Of a DNA stretch of 64,000 nt, positions 45,784 to 53,505 are shown piece after piece. Origin of the DNA: Clostridium sp. Marseille-P299 (lineage in GTDB: Bacteria; Bacillota; Clostridia; Lachnospirales; Lachnospiraceae). Made by a program: the position numbers and the translations under genes. The notes beneath the pieces were generated by a model. It was not told the DNA's origin, made no database searches, and saw only the letters and a program-made list of their open reading frames with translations. The stretch lies in assembly GCF_900078195.1 (NCBI RefSeq), contig NZ_FJVE01000005.1, positions 77,001 to 141,000 on the forward strand. The letters are read 5' to 3'. Positions within the stretch are counted from its first letter, which is position 1, and each line of letters begins with the position of its first letter.

Positions 45784-45813
45784 CCAGTTAAATCACTTAT
45801 TCAATAATAAACC

Positions 45814-45860
45814 TAAAGCAGCATTACTTTTTTTAATATAAAGCAGCATTACTTTTTTAA
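45814..45860. repeat. direct repeat of about 21 bp
   Basis: TAAAGCAGCATTACTTTTTT occurs at 45814-45833 and 45839-45858, with a diverged third copy (AAAGCTAATGCATCATTACC) at 45859-45878. It lies upstream of the T-box promoter. No function evident. Confidence 0.7.
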
Positions 45861-45988
45861 AGCTAATGCATCATTACCTATTTAACTGTAAAACGCTCAT
45901 AACTTAGTCTTCTATGCTCTTTAAGCAACTGGAACAACTCACAGCTTATAAATGCTTTTACTTTCATCAACACTCTAATATATAAATA

Positions 45989-46062
45989 AAAGAAAAATGG
46001 AACCATTATCGTTACATCCTTTCTATATATGTTTGTTTTAAAGTATTACCATTTTTCTTTTT
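45989..46062. terminator. inverted repeat resembling a bidirectional terminator, no gene attached
   Basis: A 13-bp perfect inverted repeat (AAAAGAAAAATGG and CCATTTTTCTTTT) with T tracts on both sides. No supported gene ends here in either direction, in the gap 45879-46135. Confidence 0.5.
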
Positions 46063-46135
46063 TCTACATACAAATTATGAGTTTTATTATACAAATACAT
46101 CAACTATACTTTATTTTTCCATTTGAATCATTCTG

Positions 46136-46164
46136 TTGACAACAATTCATCAATACGCTATAAT
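46136..46164 (+). promoter_or_regulatory. consensus promoter of mntP
   Basis: TTGACA (46136-46141), 17 bp, TATAAT (46159-46164), starting a leader of about 160 nt before mntP. Confidence 0.85.
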
Positions 46165-46171
46165 CGTAATA

Positions 46172-46294
46172 CAAATAAGGGAGTAGTTAGCACTCTGAGT
46201 GTAATAAAGTCAACATAATGATACGAAATTTCTATCTGGCTTTATTTTAAATAGCGAGACTTATCTGTGGTACGCCACAGATAGGTCTTTTTTT
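46172..46294 (+). ncRNA. yybP-ykoY manganese riboswitch
   Basis: The leader has AAGGGAGTAG near its start and AGCGAGAC before a terminator stem (ATCTGTGG/CCACAGAT, 46263-46282, then seven Ts), the order expected for yybP-ykoY riboswitches. It precedes mntP, a classic partner. High Mn2+ would stabilise the aptamer and allow read-through. Confidence 0.85.
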
Positions 46295-46332
46295 ATGTCT
46301 GCACTAAAATTAAATACGAAAGGGAAATTATT

Positions 46333-46899
46333 ATGAGTTCTTTGGAATTATTTATTTTAGCAATTGGCCTATCGATGGATGCTTTTGCTGTTGCGGTCTG
46401 TAAGGGCCTATCTATGAAAAAATTTAGTTTAAAGAAAGCTGGAATTGTTGGTTTGTACTTCGGCTTTTTACAAGCATTTATGCCTTTGATTGGCTTTCTT
46501 CTTGGGGTTAATTTCCGTGAAAAAATTGAATCCGTAGACCACTGGATTGCATTTATTCTATTACTTTTAATTGGTGGTAATATGATAAAAGAATCCTTTA
46601 GTAAAGATAACGAGACATCAAATGATTCCGTATCTTTTTCTAATATGATAGTTCTTGCAATTGCAACAAGCATTGATGCATTAGCCGTTGGTATCACTTT
46701 TGCATGCCTAACAGTAAATGTTCCAATCGCTGTGGCCTTCATTGGCGTTATAACATTTTCCTTATCTACACTTGGGGTAAAAATCGGGAATGTTTTTGGT
46801 GCAGTTTACAAATCAAAAGCTGAATTTGCCGGTGGTTTTATCTTAATTTTATTAGGCAGTAAAATACTATTAGAGCATTTAGGATTTCTATCTTTTTAA
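46333..46899 (+). CDS. mntP: manganese efflux pump MntP
   Basis: 188 residues, six membrane helices in two related halves: [20 protein letters not shown] in the first and [17 protein letters not shown] in the second, each with the membrane Asp of this family. AAAGGG before the ATG. Exports Mn2+ under control of the upstream riboswitch. Its transcript may end at the hairpin at 47044, about 145 bp downstream. Confidence 0.94.
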   Translation: MSSLELFILAIGLSMDAFAVAVCKGLSMKKFSLKKAGIVGLYFGFLQAFMPLIGFLLGVNFREKIESVDHWIAFILLLLIGGNMIKESFSKDNETSNDSVSFSNMIVLAIATSIDALAVGITFACLTVNVPIAVAFIGVITFSLSTLGVKIGNVFGAVYKSKAEFAGGFILILLGSKILLEHLGFLSF

Positions 46900-46986
46900 A
46901 CCTTATATGAAGCATTGGTATATTGAACATAAGATGACGATACATTAAAGCTGTGTTAAGATTTCGCTAATTTTTACATTTATTGG

Positions 46987-47015
46987 TTGATTTTTTTGGG
47001 ATAGTGAAATATGAT
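46987..47015 (+). promoter_or_regulatory. probable amtB promoter
   Basis: TTGATT (46987-46992), 17 bp, TATGAT (47010-47015). A transcript from here would meet two hairpins before amtB. No sigma-54 type site was seen. Confidence 0.5.
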
Positions 47016-47043
47016 AGCATAAGTTAAGTAAAAGACAAAAACA

Positions 47044-47080
47044 AAGGCGTTCAGAATTTTTTCTGTACGCCTTCTTTTTT
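47044..47080 (+). terminator. hairpin 1 upstream of amtB (terminator or attenuator)
   Basis: AAGGCGT/ACGCCTT (47044-47050, 47067-47073) extended by CAGA/TCTG, followed by CTTTTTTG. It may end mntP transcripts or attenuate those starting near 47022. Confidence 0.75.
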
Positions 47081-47146
47081 GTTTAAAATTCACCTTTGTG
47101 TGACTCTATCTTACTTAGCATAAAATAAAATAACCTAATACAACAA

Positions 47147-47173
47147 AGACGTGTAGATATTATCTACGCGTCT
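47147..47173 (+). terminator. hairpin 2 in the amtB leader
   Basis: AGACGTGTAGAT pairs with ATCTACGCGTCT (one G-U), followed by ATTTTGTT, only about 17 bases before the amtB Shine-Dalgarno site. Position suggests an attenuator. Confidence 0.6.
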
Positions 47174-47204
47174 ATTTTGTTATTAGGGCAAGGGAGGATC
47201 ATTT

Positions 47205-48572
47205 ATGGATTTTAAAGTAACAGTGGACACCTTATGGGTAATTTTAGCGGCAATGCTTGTGTTTTTTATGAATTTAGGGTTTGCCGCAGTGGAAAGTGGC
47301 TTTGCAAGAGCAAAAAACACAGTAAATATCTTATCGAAAAACTTTATTGTATTTGCTGTATCATCCTTAGGCTACCTTCTCTTAGGTTGGGGACTCATGT
47401 ACGGCGATGGAAATGGTTTTGTAGGATTAAAAGGATTATTTATGTTATCTGGCGCTGATAATTCACCAGCTGTTGGTGAAGCATACGAGGGTGTTTATTC
47501 TGCAATCTCATGGACTGGAATTCCATTCTATGCAAAATTTTTCTTTCAATTAGTATTCTGTGGAACAGCAGCCACAATTGTATCGGGGGCCGTTGCAGAG
47601 CGTATTAAGTATATTTCCTTTATTGTGTTCTCATTTTTCCTCACCTTAATCATTTACCCAATCGTGGGTCACTGGATCTGGGGTGGTGGATTCTTATCAA
47701 AACTTGGTATGTTTGATTTTGCAGGATGTAGCGTTGTGCACTCCGTAGGTGGATGGGCAGCCCTTGCTGGAGTATTAGTTCTTGGTCCTAGAGTTGGCAA
47801 ATATACTAAAGACGGAAAGATAAATCCAATCCCTGGTCATAATTTAAGCCTTGCAACTATAGGATTATTTATACTTTGGTTAGGCTGGTTTGGATTTAAT
47901 CCTGGTTCTACAATGGAAGCAAATCCTGCCTCAATCTCACATATCTTAATGACAACGAACACCTCTGCTATCGTTGCTGTTCTTACCTCAACTGCAACTG
48001 CTTGGATTGTTATTGGCAAACCAGATTTAGGTATGACGATTAATGGATGTCTTGCTGGTTTAGTAGGTATTACTGCTTCCTGTGCTTATGTTAGCGTTAC
48101 AAGTTCCATTATTATTGGAGCAATCTGTGGAATCTTAGTTGTATTTGCAGTTATTTTAATTGATCGTGCTAAGATTGACGATCCAGTTGGTGCGATAGCT
48201 GTCCACTTAGTAAATGGTATCCTTGGAACTATTTTTGTTGGTCTCTTTGCAGAGGATGGTATTACAGGCGTAGCTACAGGCAATGGTTTATTTTACGGCG
48301 GAGGATTCGAACTTTTAGGAAAACAGCTACTCGGGATTATTTGTGTTGGTGCTTTTGTATTTACAGCATCATTAATTACATGGATTATTATTAAAAAAAC
48401 TATTGGTCTTAGAGTTCCATTACATGAGGAGATAGAAGGTCTTGATATGAATGAACATGGTAATCAAGCTTACCCTGAATTTTTGACTAGAAAACCATCA
48501 TACACACTTATTATGCAAGACTATCAATATGATAATAAAAAGCAAAATAACGAGGAGGGTAAAAAGCAATGA
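47205..48572 (+). CDS. amtB: ammonium transporter
   Basis: 455 residues with 11 predicted helices. MNLGFAAVESGFARAKNTVN is the Amt signature, WGGGFLSKLGMFDFAGCSVVHSVGG carries the twin-His region, and GWFGFNPGSTM and DDPVGAIAVHLVNGILGT are also conserved. The C-terminal cytoplasmic tail (about 400-455) is longer than in E. coli AmtB. GGGAGG before the ATG. It overlaps glnK by 4 bp (ATGA), the usual pairing of channel and PII regulator. Confidence 0.97.
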   Translation: MDFKVTVDTLWVILAAMLVFFMNLGFAAVESGFARAKNTVNILSKNFIVFAVSSLGYLLLGWGLMYGDGNGFVGLKGLFMLSGADNSPAVGEAYEGVYSAISWTGIPFYAKFFFQLVFCGTAATIVSGAVAERIKYISFIVFSFFLTLIIYPIVGHWIWGGGFLSKLGMFDFAGCSVVHSVGGWAALAGVLVLGPRVGKYTKDGKINPIPGHNLSLATIGLFILWLGWFGFNPGSTMEANPASISHILMTTNTSAIVAVLTSTATAWIVIGKPDLGMTINGCLAGLVGITASCAYVSVTSSIIIGAICGILVVFAVILIDRAKIDDPVGAIAVHLVNGILGTIFVGLFAEDGITGVATGNGLFYGGGFELLGKQLLGIICVGAFVFTASLITWIIIKKTIGLRVPLHEEIEGLDMNEHGNQAYPEFLTRKPSYTLIMQDYQYDNKKQNNEEGKKQ

Positions 48573-48910
48573 AACATATCAAAGCAATCATCCAACCAGA
48601 CAGATTAAATGCAGTACGACAAGCATTAGAGCAAACAGAAAGTTATCGTGGAATTATCGTTACAGATGTTATGGGGCAGGGGAATCAAAAAGGTATTATT
48701 CAAGCTTGGCGTGGTGAAAAATTTCAAATGGATTTAATTCCAAAAGTTATGATTGATTTGGTTATAAAAGATACAGAGCTTGAGAAGGTTAAAAATATAA
48801 TATTGAATGCAGCCAGATCAGGAGAAATTGGTGACGGTAAAATATTTGTTTATCAAGTTGAAGAAGTTATAAGGATACGCACCGGTGAAAAAGGAGAAGA
48901 TGCCTTATAG
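48569..48910 (+). CDS. glnK: PII nitrogen regulatory protein
   Basis: 113 residues. The T-loop region GQGNQKGIIQAWRGEKFQMD retains the Q39-type contacts, but the uridylylated Tyr of E. coli PII (Y51 in RGAEY) is F52, and the preceding YRG is WRG. The end has IGDGKIFVYQVEEVIRIRTG, the ATP/2-oxoglutarate site. It probably plugs AmtB in response to ATP/ADP and 2-oxoglutarate without covalent modification. Translationally coupled to amtB. Confidence 0.95.
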   Translation: MKHIKAIIQPDRLNAVRQALEQTESYRGIIVTDVMGQGNQKGIIQAWRGEKFQMDLIPKVMIDLVIKDTELEKVKNIILNAARSGEIGDGKIFVYQVEEVIRIRTGEKGEDAL

Positions 48911-48918
48911 TAATTCAT

Positions 48919-48980
48919 AAAAAGGCTGTTGTCATATAGTTATTTAAAGTATTTAATAACTATATGGCAACAGCTTTTTT
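48919..48980. terminator. bidirectional terminator glnK / S8-like gene
   Basis: AAAGGCTGTTG... (48919 on) pairs with ...CAACAGCTTT ending near 48976, with a further matched ATATAGTTATT/AATAACTATAT inside and long T runs on both sides. Confidence 0.85.
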
Positions 48981-48995
48981 TTACTTTAATTATTA

Positions 48996-50675
48996 TTAAG
49001 GCCTTAGGGCTTCAAAAGCACCATACACATCAATTTTACCATACCCCCAAACATTATTAATTGAATTATCCGGATTTTTTTGTGCCCCACGAATAAGCAT
49101 TGTTCGAATTTCTATCCCATCAATTCCCGTATTATTACCTTTTAGTATTCCCCATTCAAGTAACATTGCATTAATTCCTGCTGCTTGAGCAGCGGCTGCC
49201 CCTGTTCCAGTAATCAATCCATACGAGTCCTTACTATTAAATGTAGGACATACAATATCAACACCCGGTGCAGCCAACTCTGGTTTTATTTGTCCCAATC
49301 TAGTTAATCCCCTACTGGCATTGTTATAGATACTATTTGTCTCTACATTATAAGCTGTTATGGTTGTAGCAAATCTAGAATTGCCTGGAGAAGTAATCGT
49401 AGTATCAGGATTCGGATTTATAAAGTAGGTTTCATCCGAAATCATACCATTTGCTGGAAGCCATACGTGATAATCAGATGTTTCTTTATCAAGATTATAA
49501 ATACGAAATCTCCATAATCCTTCTGTTGGTAAATTAAATCGTACTAAAATCAATTGATCTCCAGTTGTCCCTTCAGAAATAATATTATTTAGCCAAATTG
49601 TTGTAGGCTCAAAAATAAATCGAAACACCCGGCAATCTCGTAATGTGGGATATACCTGCGCTATATATTCCCCCGTTGGAGAAGTAATATCAATAGATAC
49701 CCTAAACGGCGTACTTTTCCATAATTCCATTGCAAATCCTGGTTCATTACTCCCTACTCTAACTTGAAATTCACTAAACTCATTACTCGCATCAAGCATT
49801 CCATAGTAGTGTCTTCGTGCAAGTCCCTCATTACCAGCAGAGACTGCTACTGCCAAACCTGCCTGATTCGATATCTCTGATATATAACTACTTAGTACTC
49901 CTCTGCCATCATGGCTTCCTTGACTTGATCCAACTGCAAGACATATAGAGAGAGGTTTTCTTAAAATATTTGCTTGTTGCATTACATAATTTAAAGCAAA
50001 TAATATATCTGTTTCTTGATAACATACTGACTCTAGAGGAATACAAAACATTTCCTTAGTAATATTCTTTGCCTGCTTTAATTTTACAACTATAAACTCG
50101 GCATCTGTGACCACTCCACTAAAATCAGCATTTATTTTCTCATTTCCTCCAATAATTCCAGCAATTGCTGTACCATGTCCGGTATCATCTGTGCTAGGTA
50201 CAATATCAAGGGGATTTTCAGAATTTAATGCAGAATCTATCATATCTCTAGTATAAACCGTACCATATAGAACATCATTCGATATAGCATTCGAGTCATT
50301 TATCGTTTGATCCCATATAGAAGTAATTCTAGTAGTATTATCTCGGTTAATAAAAGCCTCATGAAGATAATTGACTCCGGTATCGATAACTGCAACTAAA
50401 ATTCCCTGCCCCCTCATTCCAAGGTTAGGATTTCTTTGTACCTCAGTTACTCCTGAAGCATTCAGACTTAAACTAGCTTCAGTAGTATAACAAAATGGAA
50501 ATCCATGATAACCAAATTGCTCTATACTACATCTATTAATTAAATTGACTGGTATATTAATCATGGAATAACTGCTGTTAATGGGAATTACCTCATACGT
50601 CGATAGATATGGTTGCAAAAGACGATTTTCAACAATTATGTCTGCATAATCCTCACTCACTATTTTATTATCCAT
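48996..50675 (-). CDS. Csp-like subtilisin-family pseudoprotease
   Basis: 559 residues without signal peptide. Asp (D98, AVIDTG), His (H167, TGHGTAIAG) and oxyanion Asn (N282, SAGNEG) are present, but the nucleophile motif GTSxAAP reads GTGAAAA, so the Ser is G492. A large insert (about 295-415) between the Asn and Ser motifs is the jelly-roll seen in clostridial Csp germination proteases. Csp proteins process the spore cortex lytic enzyme, and C. difficile CspC is a Ser-to-Gly pseudoprotease that senses germinants. This gene may be a CspC-like member or another inactive S8 protein. Confidence 0.8.
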   Translation of the reverse strand: MDNKIVSEDYADIIVENRLLQPYLSTYEVIPINSSYSMINIPVNLINRCSIEQFGYHGFPFCYTTEASLSLNASGVTEVQRNPNLGMRGQGILVAVIDTGVNYLHEAFINRDNTTRITSIWDQTINDSNAISNDVLYGTVYTRDMIDSALNSENPLDIVPSTDDTGHGTAIAGIIGGNEKINADFSGVVTDAEFIVVKLKQAKNITKEMFCIPLESVCYQETDILFALNYVMQQANILRKPLSICLAVGSSQGSHDGRGVLSSYISEISNQAGLAVAVSAGNEGLARRHYYGMLDASNEFSEFQVRVGSNEPGFAMELWKSTPFRVSIDITSPTGEYIAQVYPTLRDCRVFRFIFEPTTIWLNNIISEGTTGDQLILVRFNLPTEGLWRFRIYNLDKETSDYHVWLPANGMISDETYFINPNPDTTITSPGNSRFATTITAYNVETNSIYNNASRGLTRLGQIKPELAAPGVDIVCPTFNSKDSYGLITGTGAAAAQAAGINAMLLEWGILKGNNTGIDGIEIRTMLIRGAQKNPDNSINNVWGYGKIDVYGAFEALRP

Positions 50676-50765
50676 ACTTAAGCCTCTGCATTCTTTTTCT
50701 TCTTATATAAATATGATATATCTTAGTGGTCAGTGACAATTTTTAATTATTTCTAAAAATCTAAA

Positions 50766-50789
50766 AAACACCATCAACCGATGGTGTTT
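50766..50789 (-). terminator. terminator of the DtxR gene
   Basis: AAACACCATC, loop AACC, GATGGTGTTT: a 10-bp perfect stem 5 bp after the dtxR-family stop, followed by T-rich sequence on the minus strand. Confidence 0.88.
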
Positions 50790-50793
50790 CTTA

Positions 50794-51435
50794 TTAAATC
50801 ACATATAACTCCGTTGCAATTTTATAACTTAATTGAACATTCCTTTCATCATTGACTAAAGTAAACATTCCTTCAAATGGTCCAATCTCCTTAATAACAT
50901 ATTCATCACCAATGGATATGCCAACCTGATAAAGATAATCTAGTATCTCCTTATCCTCAGGGACGCCCATGATTTTACAAGTCTGACCAACCATACACGT
51001 ACTTAGTGGAAATAACTTAGTCGTATACTCCTCATCGTTATCTCTAGGTATTTTACCGCCATGTGGACATACCTCGGGATAATTTAAAAATTGATCCAAT
51101 CGTTCTATCATTTTGTCTGAAGTTACATGCTCTAATTGTTCCGCTTCTTCATGTACTTCTGACCAAGTATATCCTAAATGTTGCATTAAAAAGACTTCCC
51201 ACAGTTTATGCTTTCTCACTAATGAAGCAGCCTCTTTTATGCCTTTCTTAGTTATTACAATATTGTGATATGGAATGTATTCCACATAACCTTCTTTTTC
51301 TAATTTCTTTAACATCTCACTTACAGAAGCCGCGCTGACACCTAATTCTTTCATTATATATTTGTTATTCACTTCTTCATTCCTTAGATCAGCTTCATAT
51401 ATAATTTTTAAATAATCTTCTTTGCTCTGTGTCAT
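50794..51435 (-). CDS. DtxR/MntR-family metal-dependent repressor
   Basis: 213 residues: HTH (NNKYIMKELGVSAASVSEML), dimerisation/metal domain with EVHEEAEQLEHV and CPHGGKIP supplying His/Glu ligands, and a C-terminal FeoA/SH3-like domain (about 140-213). The length with the SH3 domain is nearer iron regulators (IdeR/DtxR) than the shorter MntR. AAGGAG precedes the ATG. A palindrome TTAGGCATGCCTTAA in its own promoter region suggests autoregulation. The metal (Fe or Mn) is not decided; mntP and a Mn riboswitch lie nearby but are separate. Confidence 0.92.
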   Translation of the reverse strand: MTQSKEDYLKIIYEADLRNEEVNNKYIMKELGVSAASVSEMLKKLEKEGYVEYIPYHNIVITKKGIKEAASLVRKHKLWEVFLMQHLGYTWSEVHEEAEQLEHVTSDKMIERLDQFLNYPEVCPHGGKIPRDNDEEYTTKLFPLSTCMVGQTCKIMGVPEDKEILDYLYQVGISIGDEYVIKEIGPFEGMFTLVNDERNVQLSYKIATELYVI

Positions 51436-51495
51436 TGTTTGTTACTCCTTTTGGTATAGCTCTTCGTAAGTTTAATTTTATCTGATTGTTTTAAT

Positions 51496-51573
51496 CTAAA
51501 CAACTAAAGTTGCGATCATCAAAACACTTAATACTTCTAGTAAAACAATTAATTTTCTTTTTAATAAATTCAT
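51496..51573 (-). CDS. 25-residue membrane peptide in the dtxR transcript
   Basis: ATG 51571-51573 with GGAGG 8 bases upstream; it encodes MNLLKRKLIVLLEVLSV then LMIATLVV and a TAG stop. One basic N-terminus and a single hydrophobic helix. It lies 60 bp before the dtxR-family gene and downstream of the shared promoter. The strong ribosome binding site argues it is translated. No known family recognised; it could be a small membrane regulator or a leader peptide. Confidence 0.5.
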   Translation of the reverse strand: MNLLKRKLIVLLEVLSVLMIATLVV

Positions 51574-51683
51574 AATTACATCCTCCATCCGTTTTAATAT
51601 TAATATCTATATCCACGTTTCATTTAAATTTATATTAGTTTGTTCTAAATACATCTTTTTTAATTATCAGATGCTTAGTTTTC

Positions 51684-51755
51684 TTTTAGTAATTTTAGTA
51701 ATTTTAGTAATTTTAGTAATTTTATTAATTTTATTAATTTTATTAATTTTATTAA
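51684..51755. repeat. 9-bp minisatellite, eight copies
   Basis: Four perfect copies of TTTTAGTAA (51684-51719) followed by four of TTTTATTAA (51720-51755), then TTTTT. All frames have stops, so it is not coding. It lies in the 5' leader between the DtxR operator and the 25-residue ORF. Confidence 0.95.
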
Positions 51756-51785
51756 TTTTTATGGATTAATGTATGTCTAATTTAA

Positions 51786-51842
51786 TTTTTAGGCATGCCT
51801 TAATCTTATTTATAATATACCTTAAAATTTACATTTCGTCAA
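51786..51842 (-). promoter_or_regulatory. promoter and DtxR-type operator of the dtxR transcript
   Basis: TTGACG (51837-51842), 17 bp, TATATT (51814-51819) on the minus strand. The palindrome TTTTTAGGCATGCCTTAAT (51786-51804) lies at the expected start of transcription and resembles the TTAGGCATGCCTAA boxes of clostridial DtxR-family repressors. Confidence 0.75.
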
Positions 51843-51975
51843 TAGATAGAACACAAAAACATTTTATTTTTAATGAGCAAGAATAAATTCTGAGCACGAT
51901 GATAGCAAACCTTACAATTCTCTAATTCTTTTGTTAAAAACCATACAATTATAACTTTATAATTATATAATTTGT

Positions 51976-52004
51976 TTGACACATATACTTTATTTTGATA
52001 TAGT
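51976..52004 (+). promoter_or_regulatory. promoter of the fluoride riboswitch-antiporter unit
   Basis: TTGACA (51976-51981), 17 bp, TATAGT (51999-52004). The stretch 51843-51975 between the two divergent promoters holds no gene. Confidence 0.82.
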
Positions 52005-52007
52005 ACC

Positions 52008-52102
52008 CATTAGGGAATGAAGTTCTCCCATGGCTTAGACCTAAACCGCACATATGCTGATGACTTCTGTGATACATATCGCAGGACTCATCAGCTTTTT
52101 TT
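52008..52102 (+). ncRNA. fluoride (crcB) riboswitch
   Basis: AGGGAATGAAGTTCTCCC, then AAACCGC and GCTGATGACTTCTG follow in the order of the crcB aptamer. GCTGATGA (52056-52063) pairs with TCATCAGC (52088-52095) before seven Ts, forming the intrinsic terminator that fluoride binding would disrupt. Confidence 0.9.
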
Positions 52103-52150
52103 GTGTCTTTGATTATGAGAATTTTATTCATCATCTAATTGGAGGTTTTT

Positions 52151-53332
52151 ATGTTAACTAGTTTAGCTCTTATTTTTTTACTAGGATTATTTCTAAGCTC
52201 GATTTTTAAGAAATTAAAATTACCTGGTTTACTTGGCATGATAATTACAGGAATGCTTTTAAGTCCTTATGCTTTTAACTTACTGGATGATTCGATTCTA
52301 GGAATTTCACCTGATTTACGCCAGTTTGCATTAGTTATTATCTTGACTCGTGCCGGTTTATCCCTAGACATTAGCGATTTAAAAAAAGTCGGACGTCCCG
52401 CAATATTAATGTGCTTTGTGCCAGCATGCTTTGAAATGTTCGGAGTTATTGTCCTTGCACCGAAACTTCTAAATGTAACTATACTAGAAGCAGCAATTAT
52501 TGGTGCTACCATTGCGGCTGTCTCTCCTGCGGTTATTGTACCAAGAATGCTAAAGTTACTTGATGAAGGATATGGTAAGGAACATAGTATTCCTCAGCTA
52601 ATTTTAGCAGGGGCTTCTGTTGATGATGTATTTGTAATTGTTATGTTTACCGCTTTTACATCACTAGCAAATGGACAACAGCTTAATGTAACTAGCTTTG
52701 TACAAATACCTATTTCAATTATTATGGGAATCATCGTTGGTATAATATGTGGTCTTATCCTTACACGTTTTTTTAAAGCCTACCATATGAGGGATACCAT
52801 AAAGGTATTAGTTCTCCTTGGTATATCCTTTTTATTAATTGAATGTGAGAGCCGTCTTTCTGGAATTTTACCGATGTCTGGCTTATTGGCTATTATGAGT
52901 ACAGGAATCGTTATTTACCAACAAAATCATAATGTAGCCAAACGCTTATCCACAAAGTATAACAAGCTATGGGTTGCTGCCGAAGTATTACTTTTTGTAC
53001 TAGTAGGTGCAACTGTGGATTTAAATTATGCAATTAAGTCTGGCGCCTCCGCAATTCTTATCGTTCTTGGTGCGATGCTATTTCGAATGTTTGGTGTGGC
53101 TATTTGCTTATTTAAAACAAAACTAACAAAAAATGAACGTATTTTTTGTATGATTGCTTATACGCCAAAAGCAACCGTTCAAGCTGCTATAGGCGCAATT
53201 CCGTTGGCAATGGGACTTCCTTGTGGCCAGACTGTTTTAACAGTTGCGGTATTATCCATTCTTATAACAGCACCTTTTGGCGCAATCTGTGTGGATCGTT
53301 TTTATAAAAAGCTTTTAATCAAGACAGAATAA
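52151..53332 (+). CDS. cation/proton antiporter (fluoride-riboswitch associated)
   Basis: 393 residues from ATG 52151, with GGAGG 5 bases upstream (an in-frame TTG at 52139 precedes the site and is rejected). About 11-12 helices. LPGLLGMIITGMLLSP, LTRAGLSLD and LAGASVDDVFVIV, with the paired Asp, are typical of CPA-type Na+/H+ exchangers. The fluoride riboswitch in its leader implies a role in fluoride stress, either exporting fluoride or correcting cytoplasmic pH/ions; the ion is unknown. Confidence 0.88.
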   Translation: MLTSLALIFLLGLFLSSIFKKLKLPGLLGMIITGMLLSPYAFNLLDDSILGISPDLRQFALVIILTRAGLSLDISDLKKVGRPAILMCFVPACFEMFGVIVLAPKLLNVTILEAAIIGATIAAVSPAVIVPRMLKLLDEGYGKEHSIPQLILAGASVDDVFVIVMFTAFTSLANGQQLNVTSFVQIPISIIMGIIVGIICGLILTRFFKAYHMRDTIKVLVLLGISFLLIECESRLSGILPMSGLLAIMSTGIVIYQQNHNVAKRLSTKYNKLWVAAEVLLFVLVGATVDLNYAIKSGASAILIVLGAMLFRMFGVAICLFKTKLTKNERIFCMIAYTPKATVQAAIGAIPLAMGLPCGQTVLTVAVLSILITAPFGAICVDRFYKKLLIKTE

Positions 53333-53375
53333 GCCTTAATTAAAACCTGCTGTTTCTACATTTAAAATAAAATGA

Positions 53376-53422
53376 CAGACTAAAAATAGTTAGATTTTAT
53401 ATAAATCTCTATTCTTAGTCTG
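53376..53422. terminator. terminator after the antiporter (possibly bidirectional)
   Basis: CAGACTAA (53376-53383) pairs with TTAGTCTG (53415-53422), with further pairing AATAG/CTATT inside. It is 43 bp after the antiporter stop and about 80 bp from the stop of the convergent response regulator. Confidence 0.65.
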
Positions 53423-53505
53423 CCTCTTAGACAATATCATTCATTAAATTTGATTCTTACATTCAGATAATATAGATGTTAAAACACATGGGATGTCTCT
53501 AAACG

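Noticed and set aside
45939..46007. 22-codon minus-strand ORF with an AAAGGA site before the orphan T-box
   Set aside because: It overlaps the 13-bp inverted repeat, has poor spacing and no recognisable product.
46293..46742. 149-codon open frame antisense to mntP
   Set aside because: Opposite strand of a clear MntP gene with its own riboswitch.
46900..47204. Sigma-54 promoter or ANTAR-type double hairpin before amtB
   Set aside because: No TGGC-N7-TTGC-like site; hairpin loops lack the A1/G4 hexaloop pattern.
51684..51755. 9-bp repeats as a coding tripeptide repeat
   Set aside because: Every frame on both strands contains stops.
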